Shown piece after piece: positions 35,408 through 48,600 of a stretch of 64,000 bases of DNA (its first letter is position 1; every line of letters starts with the position of its first letter). The notes below the pieces were generated by a model, which was not told the origin of the DNA, did not search any database, and saw nothing but the letters and a program-made list of their open reading frames with translations. Position numbers and translations under genes: made by a program. This stretch comes from Symbiodinium natans (taxonomy: Eukaryota > Sar > Dinophyceae > Suessiales > Symbiodiniaceae): NCBI GenBank assembly GCA_905221605.1, contig CAJNDS010001024.1, positions 459,501 through 523,500 of the forward strand, in the 5' to 3' direction.

Positions 35408-38400
35408 TATCTACGTCATATGTACTCGGTTGTACTCCTACTCCTGCAAAAAAGGTGCGGTTAGGACACCGACCGGCACAGAAAAGGCCAGAGACTTTCG
35501 AAATTGGAGCCCAAAGCCCAACGCCTGGCCTGCGCGATCGGCAAAGCCACCAGCAAAACTTCACCGGCCTCACTGACTTCAGAGCTGCACTGAAGAACCT
35601 GAAGAACCTCTAGCTCCGATTCTCGCTGAGCTGTGGGCGGACACGGGCCTGGATGTGAAGAGCCTGCAGACGGGGGAATCCATTTTTTGGTTTTGTAGTC
35701 GACACGCTTCCAGACACTTTCACTTTGAGGGTTGCCTGTTTTCGACGGACAAGTCGGAGAAGATTCAGTGGCTAGGGGTCAGGGATGACTGGCTGGCGGA
35801 CCCTCGCTCGCCGCTTTTCCCGCCGTCCATCCACCGCCTGGACAAATCAGGGTACTCGAATCGAAACAGGTTTGCCGGGACTGGTGTGGACTGAGGGTTC
35901 GGGGCGCGAAGCTGCCAGGACATCACCCCAAACATGCTCTGGGCTTTGTCCCTCGTCTGCGTCAAAGCGTGAGGATGAAGTGAAACGAAAACCCGCCCAG
36001 CTTGAAGCATTGGGATCATTGGGTCAAGGCCGGTGACAGACCCTCATCTCTCTAGTGCCAGGGTCACGAAGTCGCGATAGTTCACCAGCTCCTCACTCAG
36101 ATGCAAAAGAACGCAACAAGTACTTGCGACTTCGATGTGAACTTCGGCTTGTCAAACATGCTTGCAGCGTGCGATGTCGGCCCGCTTCTGAAGATACTAA
36201 GCTAATTGATGACACGACAAATGTGGTCAAGGGGGGGGTGTTCCTGATCCCTTGGGTGCCTAGGATCCACCCTTTCGGCACGGCCTCGCCGCTGGAACCA
36301 GCTTTCGTCCGGATCTCCCCCAGCCTGAGACACGTTCAGGGTAAGACTTTTCAAGCTTCCCACAAGGCCCGCTCGCAGAGTCTGCGACTCCTTGGGAGAG
36401 GGGTTCAGCGCCACGGCCGTGCTCAGGGCTAAGGGACTCTCAACCATCTCAACCTTTCTACGCTTCGGGGCTTCTGCGACTTCTCAGCCTGAACTCTGAA
36501 CTCGACAACTGCTGCGGAGCCACGTCGCATCCAGCTCCTTGCTGTCCAGAGCCTCTCGGCACTCTAAGGATTATGGCTTCTCAACGTAAGGGATAATGGA
36601 GAAATCTTCAGGCGTTACAGGGGATGCTACAGGGAGTTCTCACTGAGGGCCTATGTAGGACTTGGATCTCAGCATATGGCATTGTGGCACTACTTCGAAG
36701 TCATTTTTGAATCTCCCGATCCGAATGTTACACCGTTCGACGGAGGGGCCGAGCAGTTCGCTAAAGAGCTCTGACTTCTATCGTACATTATCATACGACA
36801 TGATGACGCCTTCCAACAATGCGACAGGAGCTTCTCCAGTACAGCCCTTAACCCGTTGCCCCTCCCGTTTCCGAACCTGCAAACCGAAGAACAAATACCA
36901 GCAGGAGGGGCAGGGTGCCTCGCCTCGCCCTGGCTCAGCAGCAGCCGGAACACGCGGGCAGGCACAAATCCCGTGCTCTCCTCGACAGTGCGTGAAGGGT
37001 TTCGGAGCTTAGAGATTGGGGCTTTGGCACGGGAGGCTGCACGGACGTGAGAAAGTCAGGCGCGCCAATCGTTGTGCTACACTTGGGGGCGCGAAGCTTT
37101 AGGACGTCAGACATTTATGCCTGTGTGTTTTTATGCTTCCATATCTCCTGAGACAAATGTAATAAGCCCTTGTTGCTCGCAGCACAGACTCCTGGTCAAA
37201 GGGAGCGAAGAAGGAGATCAAGTCTTCGAAAGACGGATCCTCTCGAAGTTGATGTCAACTCGAACATCATCGAGCGTCGCTCTTTACGAGACAGAAACAA
37301 AGTAGACAATGGTGGAGCGGCTTCTGAAATTGCTCACGGGGGCTGTTGTGGTAAAGGGCCCTGGCTTTACACGTCTGGAAGAGTTGCCTCAAGTGTACAT
37401 CCGCTGCCCAACTCCCTTCCGCAACCCCTCAACACAACCCTAATGACGCCCCACACTGGCAGTTCGGAAAACCCGTTTGCGACGGGCTTCAACCCGCCCT
37501 GAACCCTCAACTGGCTTAAGCTCCCTGAACTTTGCTCAGGTGGCCTTGTAACCTGTCTGCTGGCACCAAGCCGCAAAGTCAGCGGCGCTGGCGCCCTGCT
37601 CCGCGGCCTGGTGAAAGAAGGGTCTGGGAGTTTTGGTGCGGGCTTGTGTCAGCTTCTGTATGGTCATGCTTCGACTCTCTCTATGGGTCCCACCTCCCGC
37701 TCAAGGTCTGCGCAAGGTTCCGGGATAATCGCACACAGCCATGGCTTCACAACCCAAGGGCCTCGGCATATCTCCTTAGCTCCGCCTGCGTTGGCGCATA
37801 TCCTTGCTGCCGCATCCTCAGTATCAAACTAAGCCTGGCAAGAGGGGATCTGCGACCGGCACGTTGGAAGCCCCGGATGGGAATTAAAACTATGACCAAG
37901 CGTCAGCCGCCCAATGTCGGCTGGTCGAAGAGCTCCATGCTCCTGGGCATTGGGTGTAACTTTGCTCGTGAGAAAAGACTGACAACAGCCATCGCACCTG
38001 GCCTTTGTCCAGTCTTCGAAAGCTCGGAGTAGCACCTAGGCTTGCGGTTAGGCCTTCGGTTCTAAACTGCTTGACTGGAGGTTGTTCTATAAGCCATGAC
38101 CCTGCAAGATCCCTTGCAGACTTGTTTTCTGTGCCAAATTCAAAAGCTTCCCAACAAGGGGCCCCACTACATTTGTCCATTCCTTTGTGGACTTGCTGAT
38201 TGCTCCCAGTCCGCTACGCCTGCAATTATCCCAGGGTGCTGTTCCGGCTCAGGCTGGCACCCCGCTGGCCTCCACGGGCGGCAGCGCGCCTGCTGCGAGC
38301 CGTGGGCGAACCGTTCGGACTTACATTTGTGTTCTACGACTGGCCCCGGCCTCCCGCTTCGCGTGAGCTCGAAATCGAAGCCATGATCGTAGCTACGAGC

Positions 38401-41234
38401 AGCAGGGAGTCGTCGCCCGAGAAGTTCGACAAAGGCAGACACATTGTTGGGGGGTTTCTGCGTCACAGGTGAAAGGGCTGCCTGCGACTTGCATGACATG
38501 CCATCATGGGGCCCAGGCGATTGGAGGGCTGCGTCGTTAGAACTGGAAAAACAGCATCGGAGACAATGCAGCTTGCTAGCGGGCACCAGCTGCTTGAGGT
38601 ATGCAAGGCATCGAAAAGACCTGAACCCTACTTATAATTGAAGGCTGGGCCCCGTGCACTTCGACTGGGCCGGCGAACTCAGCCACCTCGCCATGGCCAT
38701 GGGGCCGTAGGCCACAGGCTGGGCAGGGCGAGCTCCAAAAGTCGACACCAGCAAGACGCAGCGAAGCCCCCAAAACAGCGCTCTTGGTTTGAGGTCTCGA
38801 GCTTGGGATTGCAGTCCTGTTTTGTGGTGGAATGTGGTGGATGTTCTGAGGCCCAGGACCCTTGGCATCGCGGCAGCCCAGGGCTCCCAGGCTGTAGGCA
38901 CCGGGACTGGGCCGGGAGGGTCAGGGCGCCAGAACCTTGTGGCAGATGAACGGCTGAGGCCGTATCCTTGAAATGCCGGGAAATGTTTGGGATGTTCAGG
39001 CAGTCCATGCCCAGGCACGGCCCGCAGAGCAGCCCGCGATCCCCGCGACTCTGCGCAAGCAGCGCCTCGCGGGCAGCTCCGCCCCAAACCCAACTCCCTG
39101 AAACCCAATCCCTTTTTGCCCGGAAATACAGCACAACCAGCATCTCTTACATAGCCCAACCCAGGGCACGACACCTCGGCACGATCTCGCAGAGCCTCGC
39201 AAGCCGCCGTCTCCTGGAAGATCTCAAAAAGCCCTCAACAAGTATACTAGTGCTATCCAATCCTGCTACACATCAAATAATTCTATATCGAACCAGCACA
39301 CTCCTTCCCACCATCAAGCCTTGGCTCAGAGAGTCAGCAAGCGAAAAGCCTTGGTGTCTGGTAGCTGTAACGATGCGATGGTGGTTCAACCTGTCCCCTG
39401 GAACTGCGAGACTGGAGGTCGCTTAAAAGCCCGAGGCACCTCATTTCTTAGAGTTTTCTTAAGGGGCACCTCCCGTGACCTCAGAGTACGCTCCGAACAC
39501 AACCCCAGCATGCCACCGAAATCCCTTCCCGGTCCTCCAGTCGAGACCCATGTGCCGAGGTCGCCTTGGTCGTGCACTTAAGCGCACGCAGCTCTGACAA
39601 GGATCTCACGCAAACTCCGGGCTTCTGCTGCCCATCAGCCGGGTTTCAGGTTTAAGGCTGCACGGTGCAACGAGGTTGAGCCTAGTGGCGCGTCTCAGGA
39701 TCTCCACAGCCTGGCATGTGGGCGCTCGAGATGACTTAAGTCTGGGTACCCCAAGACCTTCATCCATGTCTGATCCCTACTCCAAGCTACAAAGTCACCA
39801 CGCTTCACACCCACATCCTACAAGGCTTGAACACAGAAGGGGCATGATCGGTGTTGAGTTCAACCAGGCTCTGGGTTGTGAGGATCTGGGCCTCCTCAAG
39901 GCGGCCGACAGCCGCCGCTGCGACCCCGGCAGTGGCCAGGGCCTGCCATTGCTGGAGAGTCGCTGGTCGTGAGCTTGTTTTTTATGAGGTGCCCTGGGCT
40001 TCAGCACGCGGAGCCTACTTTAGAGCGGCTGTTGCTCAAGCCACGGAGTGGAAGGCGGACAGTGTTCATTGAGCAGTCTGGACTGGAACCTCTGCCCCAT
40101 CTGCCCTACCGTCAGACCATGCAAGCCGTTCTACCACGGAACCTGCGACCGGCCTCGGCACTTGGCTGGGATTGCAAGGGTTCGGAGGCTCGCCAGGCCA
40201 AGGCTGCCTAGGAGACGGTGGCACTCGCGGGGGCATTTCGGGGATGCAAAAAAGCTGCAGGGAAGTATGTCTTGATCCACTCTTCATCTCGATTCGCCCT
40301 GCTGGCCACGACCCTGACCTCATCCGAGGCAAGGTGACGCTGCGCTTGCTGCAGCCTCAAGCGGTAGGATGAATGCAGAAGCAGGGCTCAAAGCTTCGGC
40401 AAAAGCTCAGGGCGGCAATTTTACCTAACGGATGTATGGAAGGTGTAGACTGCGGAAACCATTCACGAGGTGACGCACGTGCTCGCTAGAATCCCACCAT
40501 GCAGCATTAGCCACGCGTTACTCGTCAACGTACCCAGCATGTCAGTATCAGCTGAAGCCCAAGGCACGACGGCGAAGTTTTGCTCAGAAGCACCAAAAAC
40601 AAAGGGCCTAGATGGTCCAGGAGTCTAGCTCTCCAGCCGTAGCCTGGAGCCCAAACCTTTGCAGTATCTTGTGCCGTCAGTGCGGGGTTCCGGCGGTGAC
40701 GAACCCAGCAAGGACTGCCCTGCAGGCAACAACAGCCCAAGTGGGAATTTGCGATGTGCCATCTCGGGGCTTTGAGGCTGTTGAACGCAACGCTTGCACT
40801 GTGCAACTGCTTCGGGTTCGATCGCTGCCGTGGTCGTCAAAGATGTGCTTCTGACAAGAAGGTCTTCAAGCATGTTGACTCGTAGAGAAGTAAGTGGCCC
40901 AAAATCTCACGCAACTCTTGCGACAATCTACTGAACATACTGGCTCAGAGCATGACTGCATGAAAGTGACCCAATGCGACTGTTCCCTAGATGCCGTGCA
41001 GTACATCAGGTACATCAAGAACAAGTGCCGCAACGCGAGACCCAGCACGGCACCCGTTTCTCGCCGCGCAAAGCCTGCGCCGCGTTGCCTATTGGGCCCC
41101 TGTGCTTGAAAACCATGGCCTGGCTGCATCTCGCCGCCGCTCTTCGACAGGAAGAGGCAGCCAGAAATTGGAAGAAGGGGACTTGAAGGGGCTTGAATTT
41201 ATCGAATCGGCTTGAAACACATCACTTGAAACGA
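35408..41234. other. 5.8 kb without an assembled gene
   Basis: Isolated minus-strand segments look coding: about 36275-36345 (LNVSQAGGDPDESWFQ), 36785-36846 (TGEAPVALLEGVIMSYDN, ending at a GT donor), 38645-38755 (Gly/His/Pro-rich), 40720-40873 (MLEDLLVRSTSLTTTAAI). A plus-strand segment near 38300-38455 (AVGEPFGLTFVFYDWPRPP) is equally coding-like. No family recognised. Confidence 0.3.
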
Positions 41235-42137
41235 TCATGGTCGGCCGCAAGGGGCCAGTGGGGTTGCTCGGGCTCTTTCCGATCCCAGTTTGCACGCTTG
41301 TCCCGCCAATTCCGTCGCGCCCGGCAGTGAGGGCTGCGAGGGAGTTGGTTCTGCAAGCTGCTCCTTGAAGAGAAGAGCCAGATCCGGGCAAAGCTTTCCC
41401 ACCTCCTCCACCAGTTCACAACTTACTCTTTCCACTCCCCTTCTTCTGTGCACCTCATTGACGTAGTTCTTCACCATAAACTCATTTAAATTCTCAACCT
41501 CTTTGAGCTGGGCTCTCGCTGCCTCCGCAGCTGCCTCCGCGGCCGCCCGCTCCTCGCGCAGCTGCCCCTGAGCCGTCTCCACGTCGGCACGCAGGGCCGC
41601 CATCTCCCGGCTGAGCTGTTCCTCTCTAGCTCCAACCTCCAATCTGTCCCTCAGCAGCTCCCGCAGCAGCACCAGCTCGTCGTGCCGTGCTTGAGCCTGC
41701 TGCTCCCGCACCATCGTCTTCTCGATCGTGGCATCCCGCTTCTTCAGCTCTTCTCGCAGCTCGGAGGCGGCCTCGCGCTCCTCCCGCAGCTGGCTGTGGG
41801 CCAACGCCAGCTCTTCATGCGCCAGGTTCAGCTCTGCTTGCTGGCGCTGGATCTTCTGTTTCAGGCTCTTCTTGGTCTCCTCGCTCCGCGTCCGGTCGCG
41901 GAGGAGCTCAGACAGCAGGTCCAGCTCAGTATGCCGCGCCGCTCGCAGCTCCTCCGACGTGCCTCCGAACGCCGGGTGCTTCGACGGCTGCCGCACTTCC
42001 CGCAGCTTCGTTGGCTCAGACTCCCCTTCGGGGACCATGCCAAGTGCCTCTGCCTTGCACGGCTGATCCACTGGATGCCGCGGCTCGCACAGCCAGCGAG
42101 CGGCGCGCGCGCAACGCGCCCACGAAGGCACGGCCAT
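41235..42137 (-). CDS. Coiled-coil protein with internal duplication, single exon
   Basis: Open from ATG 42137 to the stop at 41235, 300 residues, no intron needed. Residues 1-60 are basic/Pro-containing; 62-235 form a long heptad-patterned coiled coil rich in Glu, Arg, Ala and Leu. Two related blocks are visible: 66-124 starts RAARHTELDLLSELLRDR and 149-199 starts QARHDELVLLRELLRDR; each ends with QLREER. After the coil comes NLNEFMVKNYVNEVHRRRG and LVEEVGKLCPDLALLFKEQ, then a low-complexity tail. An upstream in-frame TTG at 42152 is less likely as a start. No catalytic domain; likely structural. The last 40 residues may be read-through past a splice donor. Codon use matches the other minus-strand genes. 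Confidence 0.62.
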   Translation of the reverse strand: MAVPSWARCARAARWLCEPRHPVDQPCKAEALGMVPEGESEPTKLREVRQPSKHPAFGGTSEELRAARHTELDLLSELLRDRTRSEETKKSLKQKIQRQQAELNLAHEELALAHSQLREEREAASELREELKKRDATIEKTMVREQQAQARHDELVLLRELLRDRLEVGAREEQLSREMAALRADVETAQGQLREERAAAEAAAEAARAQLKEVENLNEFMVKNYVNEVHRRRGVERVSCELVEEVGKLCPDLALLFKEQLAEPTPSQPSLPGATELAGQACKLGSERARATPLAPCGRP

Positions 42138-45100
42138 CGAGCACAGCCACAAGCCGCCAAGTTTGCAACTTGCAACCTACGAGAGACCCTACGAAACTCT
42201 CAAGGCCACACGAACCGTCTCCATTCCATATATTCTCTGGTTCTATGTAGACCGTCGTGCACGTGCGTGGTACATTCGATCGACAGTTACAAAGCCGCTA
42301 AAAGCCCAGGGCAGAGCTGGTGGAGTTCCCGGCAGAAGACATGACGTGAAAAAGCAATGAAATCCGTCCAAATCTTTGCGTTCGTATCTTAACGAGGCTT
42401 CCCTGCAGCGCTGACCAGCCAACATCCATCCGTTCTAGGGTCCTAAAGCCCAAGGCTCCAAACATCCGACCCCACATACACTTTGCTCAACCTCCGCCCC
42501 CCCCCCCCCCCCCCCCGAGCGCACCGAGGCGGCCCAGCGCTGCAAAGACTCCGGCCATGGGCGCATCGGCCACAAGAACAGAACCCTTCTCAAATTCTTC
42601 AAAGCGCTTTTTGGGGTGTGGGCCGGCGTTCACGGCTTCTCAAATCTCTCGTTTCTTGGCTGGAGAAGGCTTCGGACGGCTCAAGAGTGAGGTTCAAGGG
42701 CCTCTAAGGGTCGGGGATCAAGTCTTGCGTTGAAGGCATGGCGGCATGGCGGCATGGCTGTTTATCGGAGGGCTGCTTCTTCTCAGGGGGCTCCTAAGGC
42801 TGAAGACGAGCGGTTTCCGGCATGAACACGGGGCGTGATGGATATGTTTCAACCATCGGCTGCGACACTCACTTTCACAGGCCTCGGATCACATTCCGAG
42901 TTTGAAGCAAAGTACTCTGCCGCGTTTCTTGACGGCCTACAGAGCTGAAGCGCAAGAGAACACATCCCCTCCATCCTGAAGCAGGCAAAGGGATGCTTTT
43001 TTCGACCTCTCACCACCTCAGCGAGGGGCCGTTAGGACGGGTGACCTCTGGCGGATACCGGCCTGCTACGAGAACCAAACCCGCGGCCCCCAAGGCCCTA
43101 AGCACTTCCACCTTCAAGCTGAAACGCTACTCCCCACTTGCTTTGCTGATTCTCAAGCCCTGATGAAACCGGATTGTCTCATTCGGATTGTGCTTTCTGG
43201 TATGGCCATTGTTTTACTTTGTACGTGTTGTGGTCAACATGACTATGGTTTAAGCTCGGCCTTCTTTGATCCATCAAAAGCCCGTGCGAAACTGTACAAA
43301 TGTGCCGGCAGCCTGCGTGAACTCCTTCACATGTTGGACGCATCGACCCATGAAACCTCTTAAGTCTTAAGCTTTCTCTGATGCAGGGATGTTCGGCAGG
43401 GCATTGCAACCATGCCCTTTGGAAAACACCCTTGTGTCCTGAATCGCAGGGCCGCGATCTTGTGAAGGAGTCACGGCAGAAGGTTGCGGAGTGCTAAAGA
43501 GCCGCACGAGTGTTCCCAAAGCACTGTCGAAGCTCAGGACTCAGGGGGCGCCCCCACCAAGGGGGGGAGGGGCGCCAGCGCCCGGGTCCTGGGCTTGCCA
43601 GTGCCCTTTTGCTGCGTCCGGCTTCGCCCCGCACAGTTCACGGCAAAACACATTCACAACGGCTGAGCACGTAGGTCAGCCGAGGAAGGCGTTGTGGCGC
43701 ACGCTGCAATCCCACACCTTTTCGAGTGCGGTCCAAAGGTTTCAAGTCGCAGTCGACTGAAAAAACGGGCACGTCCCTGGGTGAAGCAATCAGTGTTTCA
43801 CATACTGGGGGTACCCTCAATCAAGGTCCCTGCCGTCCCACTAAGGCTGCCAGGCGTCTTTTCGGGGGGTCTCGAGTGTTGCATTGTTGAGGCAACAACG
43901 CTTTGCTTGAGCTAAAAAAAGTCACATTATGGAGTCATAGCACCTCTCACATCTCATGACGATTCTGTCCGAAGATGTCCGACACAGGCTACGGACCTAC
44001 GTTACAGTTAGCGCCTGGCAGCCCGCCACAAAACCCTGGCCTGACAACTGAAGCTAAGCCAGAGCCCCCTGGATGTGGAAAAACGATAGTCAAGGTTTCG
44101 GATCTGGGGTTTCGGAGGCCAGGGCCAGGTACCTGGCATCACACCACCCTTATTAACATCTAGAGGTCACCACACTGCCAACCGGACCCTTTGCATACCG
44201 ACAGCACACCACCAAAAGAAATGTCGGCATAAATGAGTTCTTACGCTTGGGCATTGTTATCATCCTCTTCGCTACAGCTGTGGAGACTGTAGCCAAAACT
44301 AGCGCACGACGGCTGAGGTTGCATGCAGCGTGAGAAGGCGCCACCCCCTAAACCATGTCACCTTGACTGAGTGAGCTTAGGCCATAAGGAGCGAATAGCG
44401 AACGCCAGCTGGGCTCTGACCAAACCAGCGACTTACTGCTTGAACCGATGCCATAGACTGTATGCCTCTCACCGAAACCCAGAACGTGCCACCTTCATTG
44501 TTGGCCTGCAGTATTCGGCCCGCATCTGGATAAACATTCTCTGGGTTTGCGTGCTTCCGTCATGGACCTGCTTCCAGCGAAGGCGAACACATCGCATCAG
44601 TCAACCTCCAAACACGTAACCACCACAGAGCCATGGAACCCAACTGCTGGCTGTACGACAAAGCAGGCCCCTCGCGAAAACGAGCGCATTCGCATTCGCA
44701 TCCTGCCCTCGAACTGGTGAAACGTGGGCAAGCAGTCCACGGATTCAGCGGTTAGCCGATTCGCTCCGGCACAACAAATGGCTGCCGAGCACTCAGCTCC
44801 CATGGGGCTTACGGGCCGACTTGTGGACGACCACACCTTACAAGGGTCAAATTAGTTCAGGTCACCAGCTGCCAGCGCTGTGGCAGGGTACTGCCGGAAA
44901 CTGCCGAACATTAGCCCTCCTTCTTCAAAGTTGCGCAGCTTGGCTTCCGGATTCGTCCAGGATCATGCTCTGCATATTCTGGGGAAGGAAGGCGAATGTC
45001 ATGGCAGACCTAAAAGTCACTTTGGCATGTTCAACGATCCTAGACAGGTCCTCTGCAGCGCGAGCTCGACAGGCATGATCCAAACATCAAGGCCCACAAA

Positions 45101-45607
45101 AGGAGCTAGGCCTGGGGCATAGAAACACAGAAGTAGCAACAGAAAACCCAAGATGCCGGTTATAGTTTTTCGAGCACACGCATACAGGCTTCCAAGGGGT
45201 CCGAATCGATGCGGTGGGCTGTCCGGCCTTGGCATGCTCCCTTCCAGAACCGACTTACTGTCCTCCCCACGAAGTCCTACGCTAAAGGGGTCCGAAGGTC
45301 AGGCTACTTGATTAACTTCCGGTGTCTTTGCTGATGCTTACTCAGCCGGTACTTGATGATGACTATCACGGCGAACGCGGCAAACATCTTAAACTTACGA
45401 TTCTACGAGAAGCCCTGCAAGCGGCTCTTGAGTCCTCGCTTCACACCACAACCAGACGATGAAAGGAACTTGCCAATTGAGGTTGCTGCTCTCCAGCTGG
45501 TGTCTTTACCCCTTGTAAACAGAGCGGCGATGCCGCAGAATCCCAATGGCCGTGTGGAACTTCGTGCTGGTCTAAGTACGAAGTAGTACGAAGTACTTCC
45601 TGAACAC
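42138..45607. other. 3.5 kb without a recognised gene
   Basis: Contains a 20-bp poly-C run at about 42497-42516. Short ORFs on both strands show no motif and no consistent splice structure. Confidence 0.35.
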
Positions 45608-45680
45608 CAGCCGGAGCCGTCAGGAGTCATGAGGCACTCCATGCCCCTCTCCTCCTCTGCCACGTAGAGGTCAACGGGTC
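45608..45680 (-). CDS. Candidate exon, unidentified
   Basis: Bounded by an AG acceptor and a GT donor, phase 1 in and phase 2 out. Encodes PVDLYVAEEERGMECL then MTPDGSG. Codon third positions are mostly C/G as in the confident genes. No family recognised and no partner exon assigned. Confidence 0.3.
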
Positions 45681-48600
45681 CTAAACGGCCCCCTGAACCT
45701 CGCAAAATGCCTCCGGAGGACCTCTAAGTGGCAAAGGAGCGCTCCTGCAGTGGGCTCCTTGCCCTTTTCATTCGGGGAAGAAAGGGCCTGCTTCTTAGGG
45801 CTTCAGTATGTTCAGGGGAGGGTTTTGTAGGTTCAGAGGATGTTTCAGTGTCTGGCATGAGGGCCTTCAAAAGTTTCGGGGGGGCTTGTGGAGCCCAAGA
45901 GCGCAGCCAGCTGTTGGAAGATGTCCGGGCGCCCAGGGCGACCCACTTGGCGGGCATTCCAGGATTCCAGGACGCTTGGGCTTCCGGGGTTCAAGGAAGC
46001 AATCCCCAATCCATGAAACAATCTGGCGCCGATGGCCCTTTTTTGAACTAGGGCTCTGGGTGTGTCTTGGGGTGTCCGCTGCAGGTCCCGGAATGCCCCA
46101 GACTTGAGATCAAGGCTTGAAGGCCCGAGTGCGAACGACAGCATAAGCTGATCATGCCGTCGTCTGTGCCTTCCCGCCCACTGTGCCTTTGCATGGCCTA
46201 GCCTTGTAGGCGATGTGCGACATCGGCAGATAGCCACAAGGGTCTTCGAGCTGTCAGGACTTCACATGGAGCTCAGTACTGCCCAAGTTGTACCCGGCTT
46301 GGCTGCGAATGCTCAAAAAAAGGCTACTGTTAAAGCTCAGACAAAGCTCCAAAGAGCAGCATATGGCCAAGATCCTAGCAAGCTGGCGTTTGATTTTCCC
46401 TCCTTTGAAAGCTTACGGCCTGGCAGATTGAGGCAACTGTCGATGTCCTAAAGTGTGTCTTTGAACATGCCAACCCCCGCTGGTCCAAATACGGGCTCGG
46501 GTCAACCTTGCATGGCTCTCCCCAACTACTGAGTTGCTACCGAGAAACTGCTCATGGGGGGCCACTCAGGCCTCTGAGCATCAGCCCCTACTTGGACCGG
46601 AGGGACGTGAGACCTACTTGCACCAGCGTAATCGGCGTGTTGCGCCCTCAGGTGATCAACAAGAATGCTTCAAGAAGGCTTGACTGCGGGGTCGGGCTCA
46701 TCAGGGCGATCTACGAGCTCACTGGTGCTGGAATTGTCTGCTGGTGCTGGTGAAGGCTTGGGCAAGCGAAGTTTCAGATGTTGATCAGACTTGTGCCTCG
46801 GTTAGCCTGCATCTTCAGCTGTGGTTGTCAGCACTGTTGCTGCGACGGCTCCTGAGGCACGCACAGAAATGCCGCAGGCATTTCAACCGCCTCCGGTTGA
46901 GGCAAGTGAATTCGTGGTTCCTTGGCTTCCCCCGGCCGCTCCATCACTATCAGTAAAGGCGGGTGGACACACCCTTTGCCCCTGGAGCCCTCTCTCCAAA
47001 GCCTACTTCAGCAAGAACCCTCGCTTCCCCGTGTCTCTAACATTTTGCCAGCAGTCTCTGGAGTCCTCCGGACTCATTGTTCCAGGCCGGTCATTGTCAT
47101 GTCGTTGCACTCCTGAGGGAGGCGGGGGGGGTGAGGGGTGACGACGTTTTTTGTTTTGAGAAAAGCGGGAATCCACCATATCCTCGTCCATATTTTCTTA
47201 TCCATTTTATCCATGAAGCTTCAAGTGGGCAAAACCCAAACCGTAGGCTATTGACCGATTGACCGAACCCTTCCCACGCCCCCTTGGTCTCCGGGACGGC
47301 CATGTGCTCAGGAGATCCAGGTGAGAAGCGGTTCCTGGTGCCACGAAGGGTGCTTGATGGTTCTTGGAGTGTGGCGCTGCTTGAGGGCTCGTTGTTCTCG
47401 TTTTCCATGCAATGTTAACAATGCATAGGGAATTAAGGCCTCGCGCTTTCTCTATAGGTGCACGACCCACCCTAACACCAATTGGAGCTGGGATACTCTG
47501 CGGGATACGGTGTTGGGACATCTGAAGTTCGGCACATGTGGGCCCTCTTGAGGTTCTCTGCGGGATGTCATGCGGGTGGAGAGCTCAGGGAGTCCGTGCC
47601 GGCCTCGGGCAATAACTGCCAGGATGGCTGGGAGGGTTTTCGGGAGGGCTTTCGGGAGAGCCTTCGAAAGAACAGGCCGTCCCGGGCGCAGGGGCGAGAG
47701 GCACTGCAAAAGCATTCCTCTGCAAGACACATGCCCGCTGCCTGAACTGGGGCGAGTGGAGTGGTGATGCAACACCAACGCGCCTTCGGCGACAGGATGC
47801 TGTGCTTATGACATTCAAGGGCCCTTCTCGACTTCGACAGTTGTTTTTTCACGGCAAGTGGGCCCAGAGATGCCCAGAGCTTCAGGCTCAACAGTTTCAC
47901 ATCCCAGCGGAGCGGGGAGTCGGCGCACCCGATCAGCGTCCGCCGAACTGCATCTGCCGACCGCGCCTGTGTAGCAAGGGTCAACAAGCTTCAGGACGTC
48001 TGCAAGGGACAGCGCCCAGATCAGGGCTGTCTCCGCCTGCGGCTTCGGAGCATGGACGAGCACAAACCTGAGCGAGTGCACGGGATGCTCTTTCCGAGTG
48101 CCGGACTTCCTGACTTCCTCCAACACATGTCCACACAGCATCACACAGCTCACGCTTGGGCTCTGGCTGTGGCTGGCCATTGTTGAGACTGCCCGTAGCG
48201 AAGACGGGCATGAACTTCCACTCGCTGCCTGGCACACTGCGATGCTGAACCTCAAAAGAAACCAACTAACCTTCGAGTGGCGTCTTGCCTAGGATGCTGA
48301 AGCCTACCCTCAGGCACGTTGGATCCCACTGCTGACACCCAAGCCCATGCCTAACATAAATCCAGTTGGCCTCTGGGGCGAGTGCCGGGGTAGCCCGGCG
48401 TGTCCCCTGCACCGAAACACGTGCTTCTCAAAATGAGGCTCTGAAGGTGCCTTTGTGCAATAGGACCCTGTGCGAGAGCGAAAATAGGGAATTTGGAGCA
48501 AGGCCAGAACTTGCCTCTGGGAACAGGTTTCGTGCTTTCAAATGTCGAACCCCGACATTTAATCACCTCACACCCGTGCTGCTGAACTGGCAGCCACTCA

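Noticed and set aside
41682-42344. Plus-strand ORFs of 112-220 codons
   Set aside because: Antisense of the coiled-coil gene, whose heptad pattern is unambiguous.
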